Shown here: in pieces, positions 9,009-18,038 of the stretch
Numbering within the stretch: position 1 is the stretch's first letter
How the letters are laid out: each line of letters opens with the position of its first letter
Source: Pseudomonas marvdashtae
Lineage (GTDB): Bacteria; Pseudomonadota; Gammaproteobacteria; Pseudomonadales; Pseudomonadaceae
Reading direction: 5' to 3'
DNA: 64,000 nt
Assembly: GCF_014268655.2 (NCBI RefSeq)
Contig: NZ_JABWQX020000001.1
Coordinates: forward strand, 2,882,001 to 2,946,000
Notes under the pieces: model-generated
Database searches by the model: none
What the model saw: only the letters and a program-made list of their open reading frames with translations
What the model was told of the DNA's origin: nothing
Position numbers and translations under genes: made by a program

Positions 9009-9620
9009 ATGTCTGTACTTTTCGTCAAACTGTTCACCCATCCCGAATTCGCCTGGGTGGACATTCGCGAGCAGGAACAGGCTCATCCACACCACTACCT
9101 GGCCCATTTGTTGTTGCTCGCACTGATTCCGGCGGTGTGCCTGTTCATCGGCACCACCTGGACCGGTTGGAGCCTGGCCGAGAACGAAACGGTGAGGCTG
9201 AGTCGCGCCAGCGCATTGCAGTTGTGCGCGCTGCTGTACCTGACCATTGTCATTGGCGTCACGTTGATGGGGCTGTTCATCCGCTGGATGTCGCGCACGT
9301 TCGAAGCTCGCCCCTCGATCAACCAGTGCATCGGATTCGCGGCCTACACCGCTACACCGTATTTCCTCGCCGGGATCTGCGGCCTCTATCCCAGCCGATG
9401 GCTGGCCGTAGCGGTGCTGCTGGCGGCGTCGGCCTATTCGACGTTCTTGCTGTTCGTCGGGCTGCCGAAATTCATGAACCTGAAGAAGGAACAAGGCCTT
9501 TTGTACTCGGCCAGCGTCTGGGGTGTCGGCTTGCTGGTGCTGGTGACGATCATGGTGGAAATGATCCTGCTGTGGTTCAACTACTTGCAGCCGGAGTACC
9601 TTCGCGTGCCGGTAGGCTGA
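9009..9620 (+). CDS. Yip1-family multi-pass membrane protein
   Basis: A 203-residue integral membrane protein with about five hydrophobic segments (LLLLALIPAVCLFIG, LCALLYLTIVIGVTLMG, ATPYFLAGICGLY, VAVLLAASAYSTFLLFVG, GVGLLVLVTIMVEMILLW). The pattern and the YTATPYFLAG motif match bacterial Yip1-domain proteins of unknown function. The start is the ATG at 9009 behind AGGAGG; the upstream in-frame ATGs have no ribosome site. It is divergent from the CinA operon and followed by the large sensor kinase gene 154 bp later on the same strand. Confidence 0.85.
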   Translation: MSVLFVKLFTHPEFAWVDIREQEQAHPHHYLAHLLLLALIPAVCLFIGTTWTGWSLAENETVRLSRASALQLCALLYLTIVIGVTLMGLFIRWMSRTFEARPSINQCIGFAAYTATPYFLAGICGLYPSRWLAVAVLLAASAYSTFLLFVGLPKFMNLKKEQGLLYSASVWGVGLLVLVTIMVEMILLWFNYLQPEYLRVPVG

Positions 9621-9695
9621 TTCGCCTTGAAGGCGCACAATGCCTGAAGGGGCGGCGTTGCAGGCGTCCGTTTTCGCAATCTTCGCGCAACCCGA

Positions 9696-9702
9696 CTATC
9701 CT
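9696..9702 (+). promoter_or_regulatory. Possible -10 element before the CheB-CheR hybrid kinase gene
   Basis: CTATCCT, 73 bp before the start codon and preceded by C-rich sequence, resembles an RpoS-type -10 (CTATACT) with one mismatch. No convincing -35 is visible. The assignment rests on sequence likeness only. Confidence 0.25.
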
Positions 9703-9774
9703 GCGAGTTTTTGTATCAATGAAATCGAGTCGGCAGCGCCGGACCGCCCCGCCGCCCTTTAAGGCCAAACTTAT

Positions 9775-12700
9775 ATGTCATCTCCTAGCAAACGCTCTCC
9801 CAACGTGCCGCAACGACGAGAGCTGAGCCCCAGCGAATTGGACTTCCCCGTAGTGGGAATCGGTGCCTCCGCGGGTGGATTGCAGGCCATCAAGCAATTT
9901 TTCGAACACATGCCCAAGGACAATGGCATGGCGTTTGTCGTCGTCTTGCACCTGGCACCGGATCATCAAAGCGTCGCGGATAAAATCATCCAGGAATCGA
10001 CCAAGATGACCGTGCTGCAAGTCACCGAGACGGTGCCTATCGAGAAAAATCACGTCTACGTGATCTCCCCGGCCCATCAACTGTTGATGAATGACGGTTA
10101 CTTGAAGATTTCCCCGGCCGAACCACGCCAGGGCGGACACGTGGCCATCGACCTGTTCTTTCGTGACCTGGCCGACGTGCACAAGGAACGGTCCTTCTGC
10201 CTGGTGCTGTCGGGTACCGGCTCGGACGGCGCGGTGGGGCTGTCGCGAATCAAGGAACAAGGCGGCGTGACCCTCGCGCAATCCCCGGAAGACGCGGAAT
10301 TCGATGGCATGCCGCAAGCGGCCATCGACACTCAGATGGTCGACCTGGTGTTGCCCGTTGCGGAGATGCCGCAGAAACTCCTGGAGATCTGGCGCAACTC
10401 CCAGGCCATCCGCCTGCCGACCGCCAATGACCCGGAGATCCATACCCAGCCTCCTACGTCGGAACGTGAGGCCGCCGTCGCCGAACAGTTGCTGCATGAC
10501 ATCCTGGTCCAGCTGCGGTCCGGCACCGGGCACGACTTCAAACACTACAAGCGGGCCACCGTGCTGCGCCGCATAGAACGGCGCATGCAGGTTACCGCCC
10601 AGCCGGACCTGAGCGCCTATTACGCATATTTGCAGGGCCATCCGGAAGAAACCAAGGCGCTGTTGGGCGACCTGCTGATTGGCGTGACCAATTTCTTTCG
10701 CGACCGCGATGCGTTCGAGGCCCTGGAACGGGACGTCTTGCCCCTGCTGCTGCAACCGCTCGAGCCGGCCAGTGCGCCGCCCGAGGAAATACGCGTCTGG
10801 TCGGCCGGCTGCTCCACCGGTGAAGAAGCCTATACCTTGGCAATGTTGGTCAGCGATCAGCTGCAACACGAGAACAGCTCGGCCAAACTGCAGATCTTCG
10901 CCACCGACATTGATGAACGCGCCATAGCCGTCGGGCGTAACGGCGCCTACCCGGAAGCGATCATTACCGACGTGCCGCCGACGCGCTTGCGTCAGTACTT
11001 CATGAAGGACGGCGCGTCTTATCGGGTGCGCAAGGAAATCCGCGAGCGCGTGCTGTTCGCCAAGCACAGCCTGCTGTCTGACCCGCCCTTCTCCCAGATC
11101 GACCTGATCGTCTGCCGGAACCTGCTGATCTATCTTGATCGCGAGGTGCAACGCGAAATCCTGCAAATGTTCCACTTCGCCTTGCGACCGGGCGGCTACC
11201 TGTTCCTCGGCTCCTCGGAATCGGCCGATGCCTGCCACGAACTGTTCGCCCCGGTGGACAAGCGCAACCGGATTTTCCGCGCCAAGTACGGCACCGCCAG
11301 CAGCCGCCGCACGCCAACCATGCCCCGTGGCGGTTACGTGCGCAGCAGCGCCTCGCCGGCCGCGCCGCTGGCACCGGTGGTGCGCAAAGTGTCATTTTCC
11401 GATATCCACCTGCGCGCCATCGAGCACGCCGCCCCGCCCAGCATGATTGTCGATGCCAACGCTGACATCATGCACATGTCCGAAAGCGCCGGTCGTTTCC
11501 TGCGCCATGTAGGCGGCGAGCTGTCGCGTAACTTGCTGACCTTGGTCAACCCGCAACTGCGCCTGGAGATCCGCACCGCGCTGTTCCAGGTCCAACAGAA
11601 CGGCCAGCCGGTCAAATCCCGCCAGGTCAATCTGGAACGGGACGGACGACGCTACCTGGTGGATTTGCTGGTGCAGCCTTATCGCGACGACCAGTCCGAC
11701 GGCGAGTTCGTACTGGTACTGTTCGAGGAGGAGGAAGCCGATCCCATCCTGCAGGCCGACGCCATCACCAGCCAGACTGAAAACCAGGTGTTGGCGACCC
11801 TAGAGCGCGAGCTGCAGCGGACCAAAGTGCACCTGCAGGACACGATCGAGCAGGCTGAGGTATCCAGCGAAGAACTGAAGGCCTCCAACGAGGAAATGCA
11901 GGCCATCAACGAGGAACTGCGCTCGGCCACCGAAGAGCTGGAAACCAGCAAGGAAGAGCTGCAGTCGATCAATGAAGAACTGCTGACGGTCAACTACGAG
12001 CTCAAGACCAAGGTCGAAGAAACCGACAAGATCAACGATTACCTCACCAACCTGATCGCCTCCACGGACATCGCCACGGTGTTTGTCGATCGCAGCATGC
12101 GCATCAAATGGTTTACACCGAGGGCCACGGATATTTTCAGCATGCTGCCGGTGGACACCGGCCGCTCGCTGCTGGACATCACCCATCGCCTGGACTACCC
12201 GGGCATGGCCGCGGACGCAACCCAAGTGTTCGAGTCGCTGAACATGATCGAGCGCGAGGTCAGCAGCAACGACAGTCGCTGGTACATCGCCCGACTGTTG
12301 CCATACCGCTCCAGCGAGGACCATATCGACGGCACTGTGCTGACCTTCATCGATATCACCAAGCGCAGGTTAGCCGAGGACGAGCTGCGCATAGGAGAGG
12401 AGCGCATGCGCCTGGTAGCCGAAAGCACCCGGGACTACGCCATCATCCTGCTGGATGAGCATGGTGTGATCACCAGTTGGAACACCGGGGCCGAGTTGAT
12501 CTTCGGCCACACCAAGGCTGAAGCCGAAGGGGCCTATTACGATTTTCTCTTCACCCCTGACGACCGCGCGCTTGGCGCTCCGGAAACCGAACTGAGCACC
12601 GCCCGCGTCAACGGCCGCTGCGAAGATGAGCGCTGGCACCAACGCAAGGACGGCAGCCGTTTTTATTGCAGTGGCGAAGTGACGCTACTCAAAGGCGACC

Positions 12701-13920
12701 ACTTGCAGGGCTACGTGAAAATCGCCCGTGACCTCACCGGCCATAAGCGCATGCACGAAGAACAGACCCAGCGGCTGATGGAAACCCAGAACACCAGCCA
12801 CCTGAAAGATGAATTCTTCGCGGTGATGTCCCACGAACTCAAGCACCCGCTGAACCTGATCCAGCTCAACGCCGAATTGCTTCGGCGCCTGCCCGTGACC
12901 AAGTCGGTCAGCGCGGCGGCCAAGGCGGTCAACACCATTTGCGACGCGGTCACCAGCCAGGCGCGGATCATCGACGACCTGCTGGACGTGGCGCGGGTGC
13001 GCACCGGCAAACTCAAGCTCAAGCGCCAGGCAGTCAACCTTGCCCGCGTGCTGCAAGACATCTACACCGTGGTGATCAACGACAACCACCCGAACAAGGT
13101 CACCCTGGAATTACCCGAAGGGCCCGGCACCGAGCTGATCATCAACGCCGACCCGACCCGGTTGGAGCAGATCATCTGGAACCTGGTGAACAACGCACTG
13201 AAATTCACCCCCAGCGGTGGCCGCGTGCAACTCGTCGCCAGCCACGACGGCCGCATGGCGCGCCTGGACGTGAAGGATTCCGGCGTCGGCATCGCGGCGG
13301 AGCATCTGAGCGAGGTGTTCGACCTGTTTGGCCAGGCCGAGACCCAGCACGCCACGCATCAACGCGAAGGGCTCGGTATCGGTCTGTCCCTGGTACGGCA
13401 GTTGACCGAAGCCCATGGCGGTAGTGTCGAAGTCAAATCCGAAGGGCTGGGCAAAGGCTGCACGTTCACCATTCGCCTGCCGTTGAGCAACGCCGAGATG
13501 GTCCCCGCGCCGCAAGCCTGCGAGGAGCAATCCGGACGCCTGAGCGGCTTGACGGTGCTGCTGGTGGATGACTCCCCCGAGGTGCTCGATACCCTGAAGT
13601 TGCTGTTGGAGATGGAAGACGCCCATGTCCTCGCTTTTGACCAGCCGCAGGAAGCCTTGAAAGCAGCCAGGGACGCCCGTTTCGACGTAGTGATTTCGGA
13701 CTTGGGCATGCCAGTGATGAACGGCCATGAATTGATGGAGGCGTTGCGGCAGTTGCCCCACGTCAAACATATCCCCGCCATTGCCCTGACCGGGTACGGC
13801 GCGTCCAACGACCTGAAAAAATCCAAGCAATCGGGCTTCGACCAGCACATCGGCAAGCCGGTGTCCTATGACGAACTGATCGACGCGATCGAGCAGTTGC
13901 GGCGTTCGCAGGTTTATTAA
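9775..13920 (+). CDS. CheB-CheR-PAS hybrid sensor histidine kinase with C-terminal receiver
   Basis: A 1381-residue soluble signalling protein. Order: CheB methylesterase-like domain (residues ~24-200; GIGASAGG near 33, VVLHLAPDH, GTGSDGAVG); CheR methyltransferase-like domain (~245-495; AM-binding SAGCSTGEEAY near 344); PAS-like region (~550-640); a glutamate-rich coiled coil (~673-756); a PAS domain (~757-860) and another (~880-990); HisKA with MSHELKHPLN (His ~1020); HATPase (NLVNNALKF, GLGIGLSLV); and receiver (DD..., phosphoacceptor Asp ~1309 in ISDLGMP, Lys in GKPVSYDEL). The CheB catalytic Ser, His and Asp motifs are present. Such fusions are common in Pseudomonas and Rhizobium, but their outputs are mostly unknown. 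No transmembrane segment is present and no cognate response regulator adjoins it. Confidence 0.93.
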   Translation: MSSPSKRSPNVPQRRELSPSELDFPVVGIGASAGGLQAIKQFFEHMPKDNGMAFVVVLHLAPDHQSVADKIIQESTKMTVLQVTETVPIEKNHVYVISPAHQLLMNDGYLKISPAEPRQGGHVAIDLFFRDLADVHKERSFCLVLSGTGSDGAVGLSRIKEQGGVTLAQSPEDAEFDGMPQAAIDTQMVDLVLPVAEMPQKLLEIWRNSQAIRLPTANDPEIHTQPPTSEREAAVAEQLLHDILVQLRSGTGHDFKHYKRATVLRRIERRMQVTAQPDLSAYYAYLQGHPEETKALLGDLLIGVTNFFRDRDAFEALERDVLPLLLQPLEPASAPPEEIRVWSAGCSTGEEAYTLAMLVSDQLQHENSSAKLQIFATDIDERAIAVGRNGAYPEAIITDVPPTRLRQYFMKDGASYRVRKEIRERVLFAKHSLLSDPPFSQIDLIVCRNLLIYLDREVQREILQMFHFALRPGGYLFLGSSESADACHELFAPVDKRNRIFRAKYGTASSRRTPTMPRGGYVRSSASPAAPLAPVVRKVSFSDIHLRAIEHAAPPSMIVDANADIMHMSESAGRFLRHVGGELSRNLLTLVNPQLRLEIRTALFQVQQNGQPVKSRQVNLERDGRRYLVDLLVQPYRDDQSDGEFVLVLFEEEEADPILQADAITSQTENQVLATLERELQRTKVHLQDTIEQAEVSSEELKASNEEMQAINEELRSATEELETSKEELQSINEELLTVNYELKTKVEETDKINDYLTNLIASTDIATVFVDRSMRIKWFTPRATDIFSMLPVDTGRSLLDITHRLDYPGMAADATQVFESLNMIEREVSSNDSRWYIARLLPYRSSEDHIDGTVLTFIDITKRRLAEDELRIGEERMRLVAESTRDYAIILLDEHGVITSWNTGAELIFGHTKAEAEGAYYDFLFTPDDRALGAPETELSTARVNGRCEDERWHQRKDGSRFYCSGEVTLLKGDHLQGYVKIARDLTGHKRMHEEQTQRLMETQNTSHLKDEFFAVMSHELKHPLNLIQLNAELLRRLPVTKSVSAAAKAVNTICDAVTSQARIIDDLLDVARVRTGKLKLKRQAVNLARVLQDIYTVVINDNHPNKVTLELPEGPGTELIINADPTRLEQIIWNLVNNALKFTPSGGRVQLVASHDGRMARLDVKDSGVGIAAEHLSEVFDLFGQAETQHATHQREGLGIGLSLVRQLTEAHGGSVEVKSEGLGKGCTFTIRLPLSNAEMVPAPQACEEQSGRLSGLTVLLVDDSPEVLDTLKLLLEMEDAHVLAFDQPQEALKAARDARFDVVISDLGMPVMNGHELMEALRQLPHVKHIPAIALTGYGASNDLKKSKQSGFDQHIGKPVSYDELIDAIEQLRRSQVY

Positions 13921-13964
13921 AGGGTCGCTGGAGGCTAAAGGTGCTTGGTGGCTGGAACGGCTCT

Positions 13965-14214
13965 TGTGGCGAGGGGATTTAGCGAAACGTCGCACCGCCC
14001 CGCTACTGATCGTTCCCACGCTCCTGCGTGGGAATGCCGCCAGGGACGCTCCGCGTTCCGCTTCTGGGGGGGTGACGCAGAGCGTCACGGGATGCATTCC
14101 CACGCAGAGCGTGGGAACGATCAAACGATCAAAAAACCGACATCTCGTAGACGGCGCTCCAGTTTCCTGCGCGACAGCGCAGCGTCGCAGACGCGGCGGC
14201 CACTCCCTCGCCAC
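13965..14214. repeat. Degenerate REP doublet split by a 114-bp element; whole non-coding gap before ligD
   Basis: This stretch fills most of the 324-bp gap 13921-14244. Its outer edges read TGTGGCGAGGG (13965-13975) and CCCTCGCCACA (about 14204-14214), a perfect 11-bp inverted pair matching the ends of the REP doublets at 5648 and 7238. Between them lies a full copy of the 114-bp palindromic element (14008-14122). The remaining interior is diverged GC-rich sequence. No gene or promoter is evident in the gap. Confidence 0.65.
14008..14122. repeat. 114-bp palindromic repeat element, copy 2
   Basis: Same 14-bp inverted ends and the same three internal hairpins as copy 1 (2658-2771), with only a few substitutions and one extra G in the central poly-G run. 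It is followed by a short direct echo of its end (ACGATC), which could be a target-site trace. Confidence 0.85.
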
Positions 14215-14244
14215 AAAAGCAAACCGACCGCGAACATATAGGGG

Positions 14245-16878
14245 CTATTTAGCGGTTTTCTTCATGCCGATCCGCCGGCGCATCTCGGCGGTGATGCCCT
14301 GGCGGGTCTTCTTCAGATCCGCCCACGGCTCATGCCCGACCTCTGCCAGCCGCTCATGCACGTTGTGCACGTTCCACAAGTTGGCGCCCTTGAGTTCGGC
14401 CATTTCTTCGCGGTAAATCGGCACCGACACCGGCAGCCCCTCGCGGGTCCGAGCCGCGTAAGCGCAGATGGTCGTAGCGCCGAGGCCGTTGCGCAGGTAA
14501 TCGATGAAGATCCGCCCTACCCGGTTTTTCGGCCCTGACACCGCCGAGAAGCGATCAGGCAACAGCTTGGCCATGTGACTGACGATGGCGTGACTGAAAC
14601 CCTTGACCTCGTCCCAGCCAAGTTTACGCGTGAGAGGCACCACCACGTGGATGCCCTTGCCGCCGCTGGTCTTGAGAAACGCCTTCAGGCCCAGCTCATC
14701 GAGCACCGACAAGGTCAACTGCGTGGCTTCCACCATGCTTTTCCACGGCAATGCTGGGTCTGGGTCGAGGTCGAGGACAAAGCGATCTGGCTTGTCCAGG
14801 TCGATGGACGTTGCGTTCCAGGTGTGCAATTCCACGGTGCTCATCTGTACCGCGCCAATCAGCGCTTCGGCGTTATTGATGATCATCACCGGTTGCCCGG
14901 TCAGGTCCTTGTCCAGGCTGGTGATGCCGGGAATGCCCAGCCGCTCGGGGTTTTTCTGGAAGAATAGCTCGCCGGCGATGCCATCCGGCGCCCGTACCAA
15001 CGCCACTGGACGGTCGGCCAGCTCCGGCAGGATGAAGTCGGCGACGCTGGCGTAATACTCGGCCAGCTGCATTTTTGTCGTGCCGCTGGTCGCATCGATG
15101 ATCCGGTCCGGATGGGTAATGCGCACCTTGCCCTCCAAGGCCGGCGCCTGGGTGGTCTTGGGTTTGGCTTTGGCTTTTGCCTTGGGTTTGGCGGGTGCTG
15201 GTTCCGCTTCGTCCTTGGCTGCGGCTTTTTTCCTAGCGGCTTTTTCGACCGGTTTCGGCAGTTCCTGGGTAATTGCCTTCGCCGGCTTGTCGTTGCGCAA
15301 ACCGTGGAACACCGCGTGGCGCACCGAACCTTCCTTGGTCATTTCGGCAAACGCCACTTCGGCCAGCAACTGGGGCTTGAGCCAGTGAACGCCCTTGGCG
15401 TCGTAGCCGGTGGGCGGGTTGACCACGGCGGCTTTTTTCGTTTCCAGTGGCAATAACTGCTGGTAGATGCTTTTTAGCGTGGTTTCGTTGAAGCCGGTGC
15501 CGACCTTGCCGGCGTAGCGCAGCTCACCGCTGTCGACGTCATGCAGGCCCAGCAACAGCGCGCCAAACGCGCTGCGGGCGCCCTTGGGGTCGCTGAAACC
15601 GACCACGACGAATTCCTGGCGATTCTTGCATTTGAGCTTGATCCAGTCGTTGCTGCGGCGCGACACATACGCACTGCCCTGACGCTTGCCGATCAACCCT
15701 TCCATCTGCATTTGGCAGGCACTGTTGAGCAGCGCCTCGGGAGTTTCCTCGAAGGCATCGGAGAAGCGCAGCAGCGGATCTTCGTTGGGCTCAAGCACGG
15801 CGGCCAGCGCGGCCCGGCGCTCTTCCACCGGGACGTTGCGCAAATCCATGCCGTTGAGGTACGGCAAGTCGAACAGGTAATAAGCGATCTTGCCGCTGCT
15901 GCCGGCGTCGAAGGCGTTTTGCAGGGCCTGGAAGTCCGGCACGCCTTGCTCATTGGCGACGACCATTTCGCCGTCGAGCCAGGCCGATTCCAATCCCAGC
16001 CCGGCCAAGGCCTCGGCCTGTTTCGGCAGTTTGTGGGTCCAGTCGTGGCCGTTGCGCGTGATCAAGCGCACATCGCCGTTGTCGATGCGCGCCATGACCC
16101 GGTAGCCGTCAAACTTGATCTCATAGAGCCAGTCACCACTGGGTGCGCTTTCCACCAAGGTCGCCAGTTCCGGCTTGAGGGTCTCGGGGATCGGGCCGGC
16201 CACCGCGCCGCTGAGGGTGGTCTTCGCGCTTTTTTTCGGTGGCTTCGGTTTGGCGGCTTTTTCCGGCTGTTTCACGGCTTTGGCGGCGGCAGCCTTGCCC
16301 CGACGCTTAGGCACGATGGTGCGGTCGCTGAGCACGCTGTCCGGCTCGGCCTCGACCACGTCGTACTCGCTTTCCGGACGAGCTGCGTCGTCCTGGTGCT
16401 TGATCAGGAACCATTGCTCCTGCTTCCCTGGCATGTGGGTGCGCACCAGGTTCCACAAGCCGGCGAGTTTTTCCCCGCGCAGTTCGAACTTGAGCCGGCC
16501 CTTTTCGTAGGCTTCGTGCACATCGCCCTGTGGGATCCACACGCCACGGTCCCAGACGATCACCTCGCCAGCGCCGTAGTGCCCCTCCGGGATACTGCCC
16601 TCGAATGTGGCGTAATCGAGCGGATGGTCTTCGACGTGCACGGCCAGGCGCTTGACCTTCGGGTCCAGGGACGGTCCCTTGGGCACCGCCCAGCTCTTGA
16701 GCGCGCCGTCCAGCTCCAGGCGGAAGTCGTAATGCAGTCGCGTGGCGTCGTGTTTCTGGATGCAGTACTGCAGGGCGTGGGCGGTTTTCGCCGACTTGCG
16801 CGAACGCTTCGCCGCCGGCTCCGAGGTGGCGGCGAAATCGCGCATGCGGTTGTAATCATCAAGGGTTTTGCTGGTCAT
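14245..16878 (-). CDS. ligD: LigD: multifunctional non-homologous end-joining DNA ligase/polymerase/phosphoesterase
   Basis: An 877-residue NHEJ enzyme with the Pseudomonas domain order. The N-terminal 3'-phosphoesterase has H43, H49 and D51 in QKHDATRLHYDFRLE; a lysine/alanine/proline linker follows (~195-230); the ATP-dependent ligase has its nucleotidyl lysine in EIKFDGYRV (~Lys256); a second long basic linker (~540-590) leads to the primase-like polymerase, with the DLDPDP metal motif at ~702-707 and SGGKGIHVVVPL. It is the last gene of a four-gene minus-strand operon, its ATG overlapping the stop of the YbdK-like gene by 4 bases. Its usual partner Ku is not in this window. NHEJ genes in pseudomonads act mainly in stationary phase (family knowledge). 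Confidence 0.96.
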   Translation of the reverse strand: MTSKTLDDYNRMRDFAATSEPAAKRSRKSAKTAHALQYCIQKHDATRLHYDFRLELDGALKSWAVPKGPSLDPKVKRLAVHVEDHPLDYATFEGSIPEGHYGAGEVIVWDRGVWIPQGDVHEAYEKGRLKFELRGEKLAGLWNLVRTHMPGKQEQWFLIKHQDDAARPESEYDVVEAEPDSVLSDRTIVPKRRGKAAAAKAVKQPEKAAKPKPPKKSAKTTLSGAVAGPIPETLKPELATLVESAPSGDWLYEIKFDGYRVMARIDNGDVRLITRNGHDWTHKLPKQAEALAGLGLESAWLDGEMVVANEQGVPDFQALQNAFDAGSSGKIAYYLFDLPYLNGMDLRNVPVEERRAALAAVLEPNEDPLLRFSDAFEETPEALLNSACQMQMEGLIGKRQGSAYVSRRSNDWIKLKCKNRQEFVVVGFSDPKGARSAFGALLLGLHDVDSGELRYAGKVGTGFNETTLKSIYQQLLPLETKKAAVVNPPTGYDAKGVHWLKPQLLAEVAFAEMTKEGSVRHAVFHGLRNDKPAKAITQELPKPVEKAARKKAAAKDEAEPAPAKPKAKAKAKPKTTQAPALEGKVRITHPDRIIDATSGTTKMQLAEYYASVADFILPELADRPVALVRAPDGIAGELFFQKNPERLGIPGITSLDKDLTGQPVMIINNAEALIGAVQMSTVELHTWNATSIDLDKPDRFVLDLDPDPALPWKSMVEATQLTLSVLDELGLKAFLKTSGGKGIHVVVPLTRKLGWDEVKGFSHAIVSHMAKLLPDRFSAVSGPKNRVGRIFIDYLRNGLGATTICAYAARTREGLPVSVPIYREEMAELKGANLWNVHNVHERLAEVGHEPWADLKKTRQGITAEMRRRIGMKKTAK

Positions 16879-18038
16879 GGGCCACCTGCAACTTGCGCAA
16901 GGGTGGGATCGGCCACGGGCATGCCCGCGGTTTCCGACAGCAGTTGATCGACCACTCGACTCAAGGCCTGCTCGATGGTATCGCCCAACAACAGGCCCTG
17001 TTCATACAGGACCACTTGGCGATCGGCGCTGGTGCCTTCCTGGATGATCCGGCGGGCTTGCTTGAAAACGTCCTGCACGCCCAGCGCCGTCGCGGTGTCG
17101 GCAAAGGTCTGCTCGGCGAGGTTCAGCCATTCGCCGATAAGCATGGGTTGATCCTGCCCTTCAACGATGAACTCCGCGAGGATGCCGTGGCGCTTGGCCC
17201 GGTAGCGGTTTTCCTTGAGGATCCAGTGGGACATCAGGCTGTAGTCGGCCCCCGGTTTGGGCTGAGCGACGGCATGGGCCACCATCAGGCGAAACAGCGA
17301 TACGAGACACAGGACATCGTCGATTCGCGGGCAGGCATCGCAGATGCGCAGCTCGAGGGTCGGGTACCGCGACGAAGGCCTGAGCACCCACCAGCAGTCG
17401 CTGGGCTGGCGAATGGAACCGGTGCGCGTGAGCATGTCGACGTAGCCATTGAATGCCGGCTCGCCGTCGAAAAACTCCGGTATACCCATGCGCGGCCATT
17501 CATCGCAGGCCACTTGGCGATAACTGCTGAAGCCGCTGTAGGCGCCATTCCAGAACGGCGAAGAGGCACTCAATGCCAACAGCATCGGCAGCCAGGGCAG
17601 CACTTCGTTCATGATCCGGACCCGGTCTTGGCCGGTCGGCACCTCTACGTGCACGTGCAGGCCCGACAACACACTGCGTCGCGCCACCCGCTGGTAATCG
17701 TCGAATAGTTGCTGGAAATGCAACTCGTCGGTGGGCTGCAAGCCAACGGTGGTCATCGGATGTGAGCCGGCGCTCAACAATCCCAGGCCATGGGGTGCGA
17801 GGCGTCGCGTCAGGCCGCTACGCACCTGGGCCAGGTAATCGGCCGCCTCGGCCAGGCTCTGGAAGATCGGCGAAGCCATCTCTACCTGGCTCAGGAACAT
17901 CTCGTGGGCAAAATGTTCGCCCAGCTCCTCCCGGCATGCCGCAACCGCCGCCGCGGGAGGCTGGTCGGGCATGCGCCGGGATTGCAGGTCGGTGATGAAA
18001 TATTCTTCTTCAATGCCGAACTTCAGACGCCTGTTCAT
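16875..18038 (-). CDS. YbdK-type carboxylate-amine ligase (glutamate-cysteine ligase family 2)
   Basis: A 387-residue GCS2-family enzyme. The N-terminal KFGIEEEYFIT is the family hallmark; further family stretches are HVHVEVP, WPRMGIPEFF and RPSSRYPTLELRICD. The E. coli homologue YbdK has weak gamma-glutamylcysteine ligase activity; its true role is not known. Start ATG 18038 has GGAGG 7 bases upstream; an in-frame start at 18077 has none. The start lies 29 bp inside the methyltransferase gene and the stop overlaps the ligD ATG by 4 bases, so translational coupling is likely. Family chemistry suggests amide formation between an amino acid carboxylate and an amine, possibly acting with the oxidase and methyltransferase encoded upstream. 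Confidence 0.9.
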   Translation of the reverse strand: MNRRLKFGIEEEYFITDLQSRRMPDQPPAAAVAACREELGEHFAHEMFLSQVEMASPIFQSLAEAADYLAQVRSGLTRRLAPHGLGLLSAGSHPMTTVGLQPTDELHFQQLFDDYQRVARRSVLSGLHVHVEVPTGQDRVRIMNEVLPWLPMLLALSASSPFWNGAYSGFSSYRQVACDEWPRMGIPEFFDGEPAFNGYVDMLTRTGSIRQPSDCWWVLRPSSRYPTLELRICDACPRIDDVLCLVSLFRLMVAHAVAQPKPGADYSLMSHWILKENRYRAKRHGILAEFIVEGQDQPMLIGEWLNLAEQTFADTATALGVQDVFKQARRIIQEGTSADRQVVLYEQGLLLGDTIEQALSRVVDQLLSETAGMPVADPTLAQVAGGP

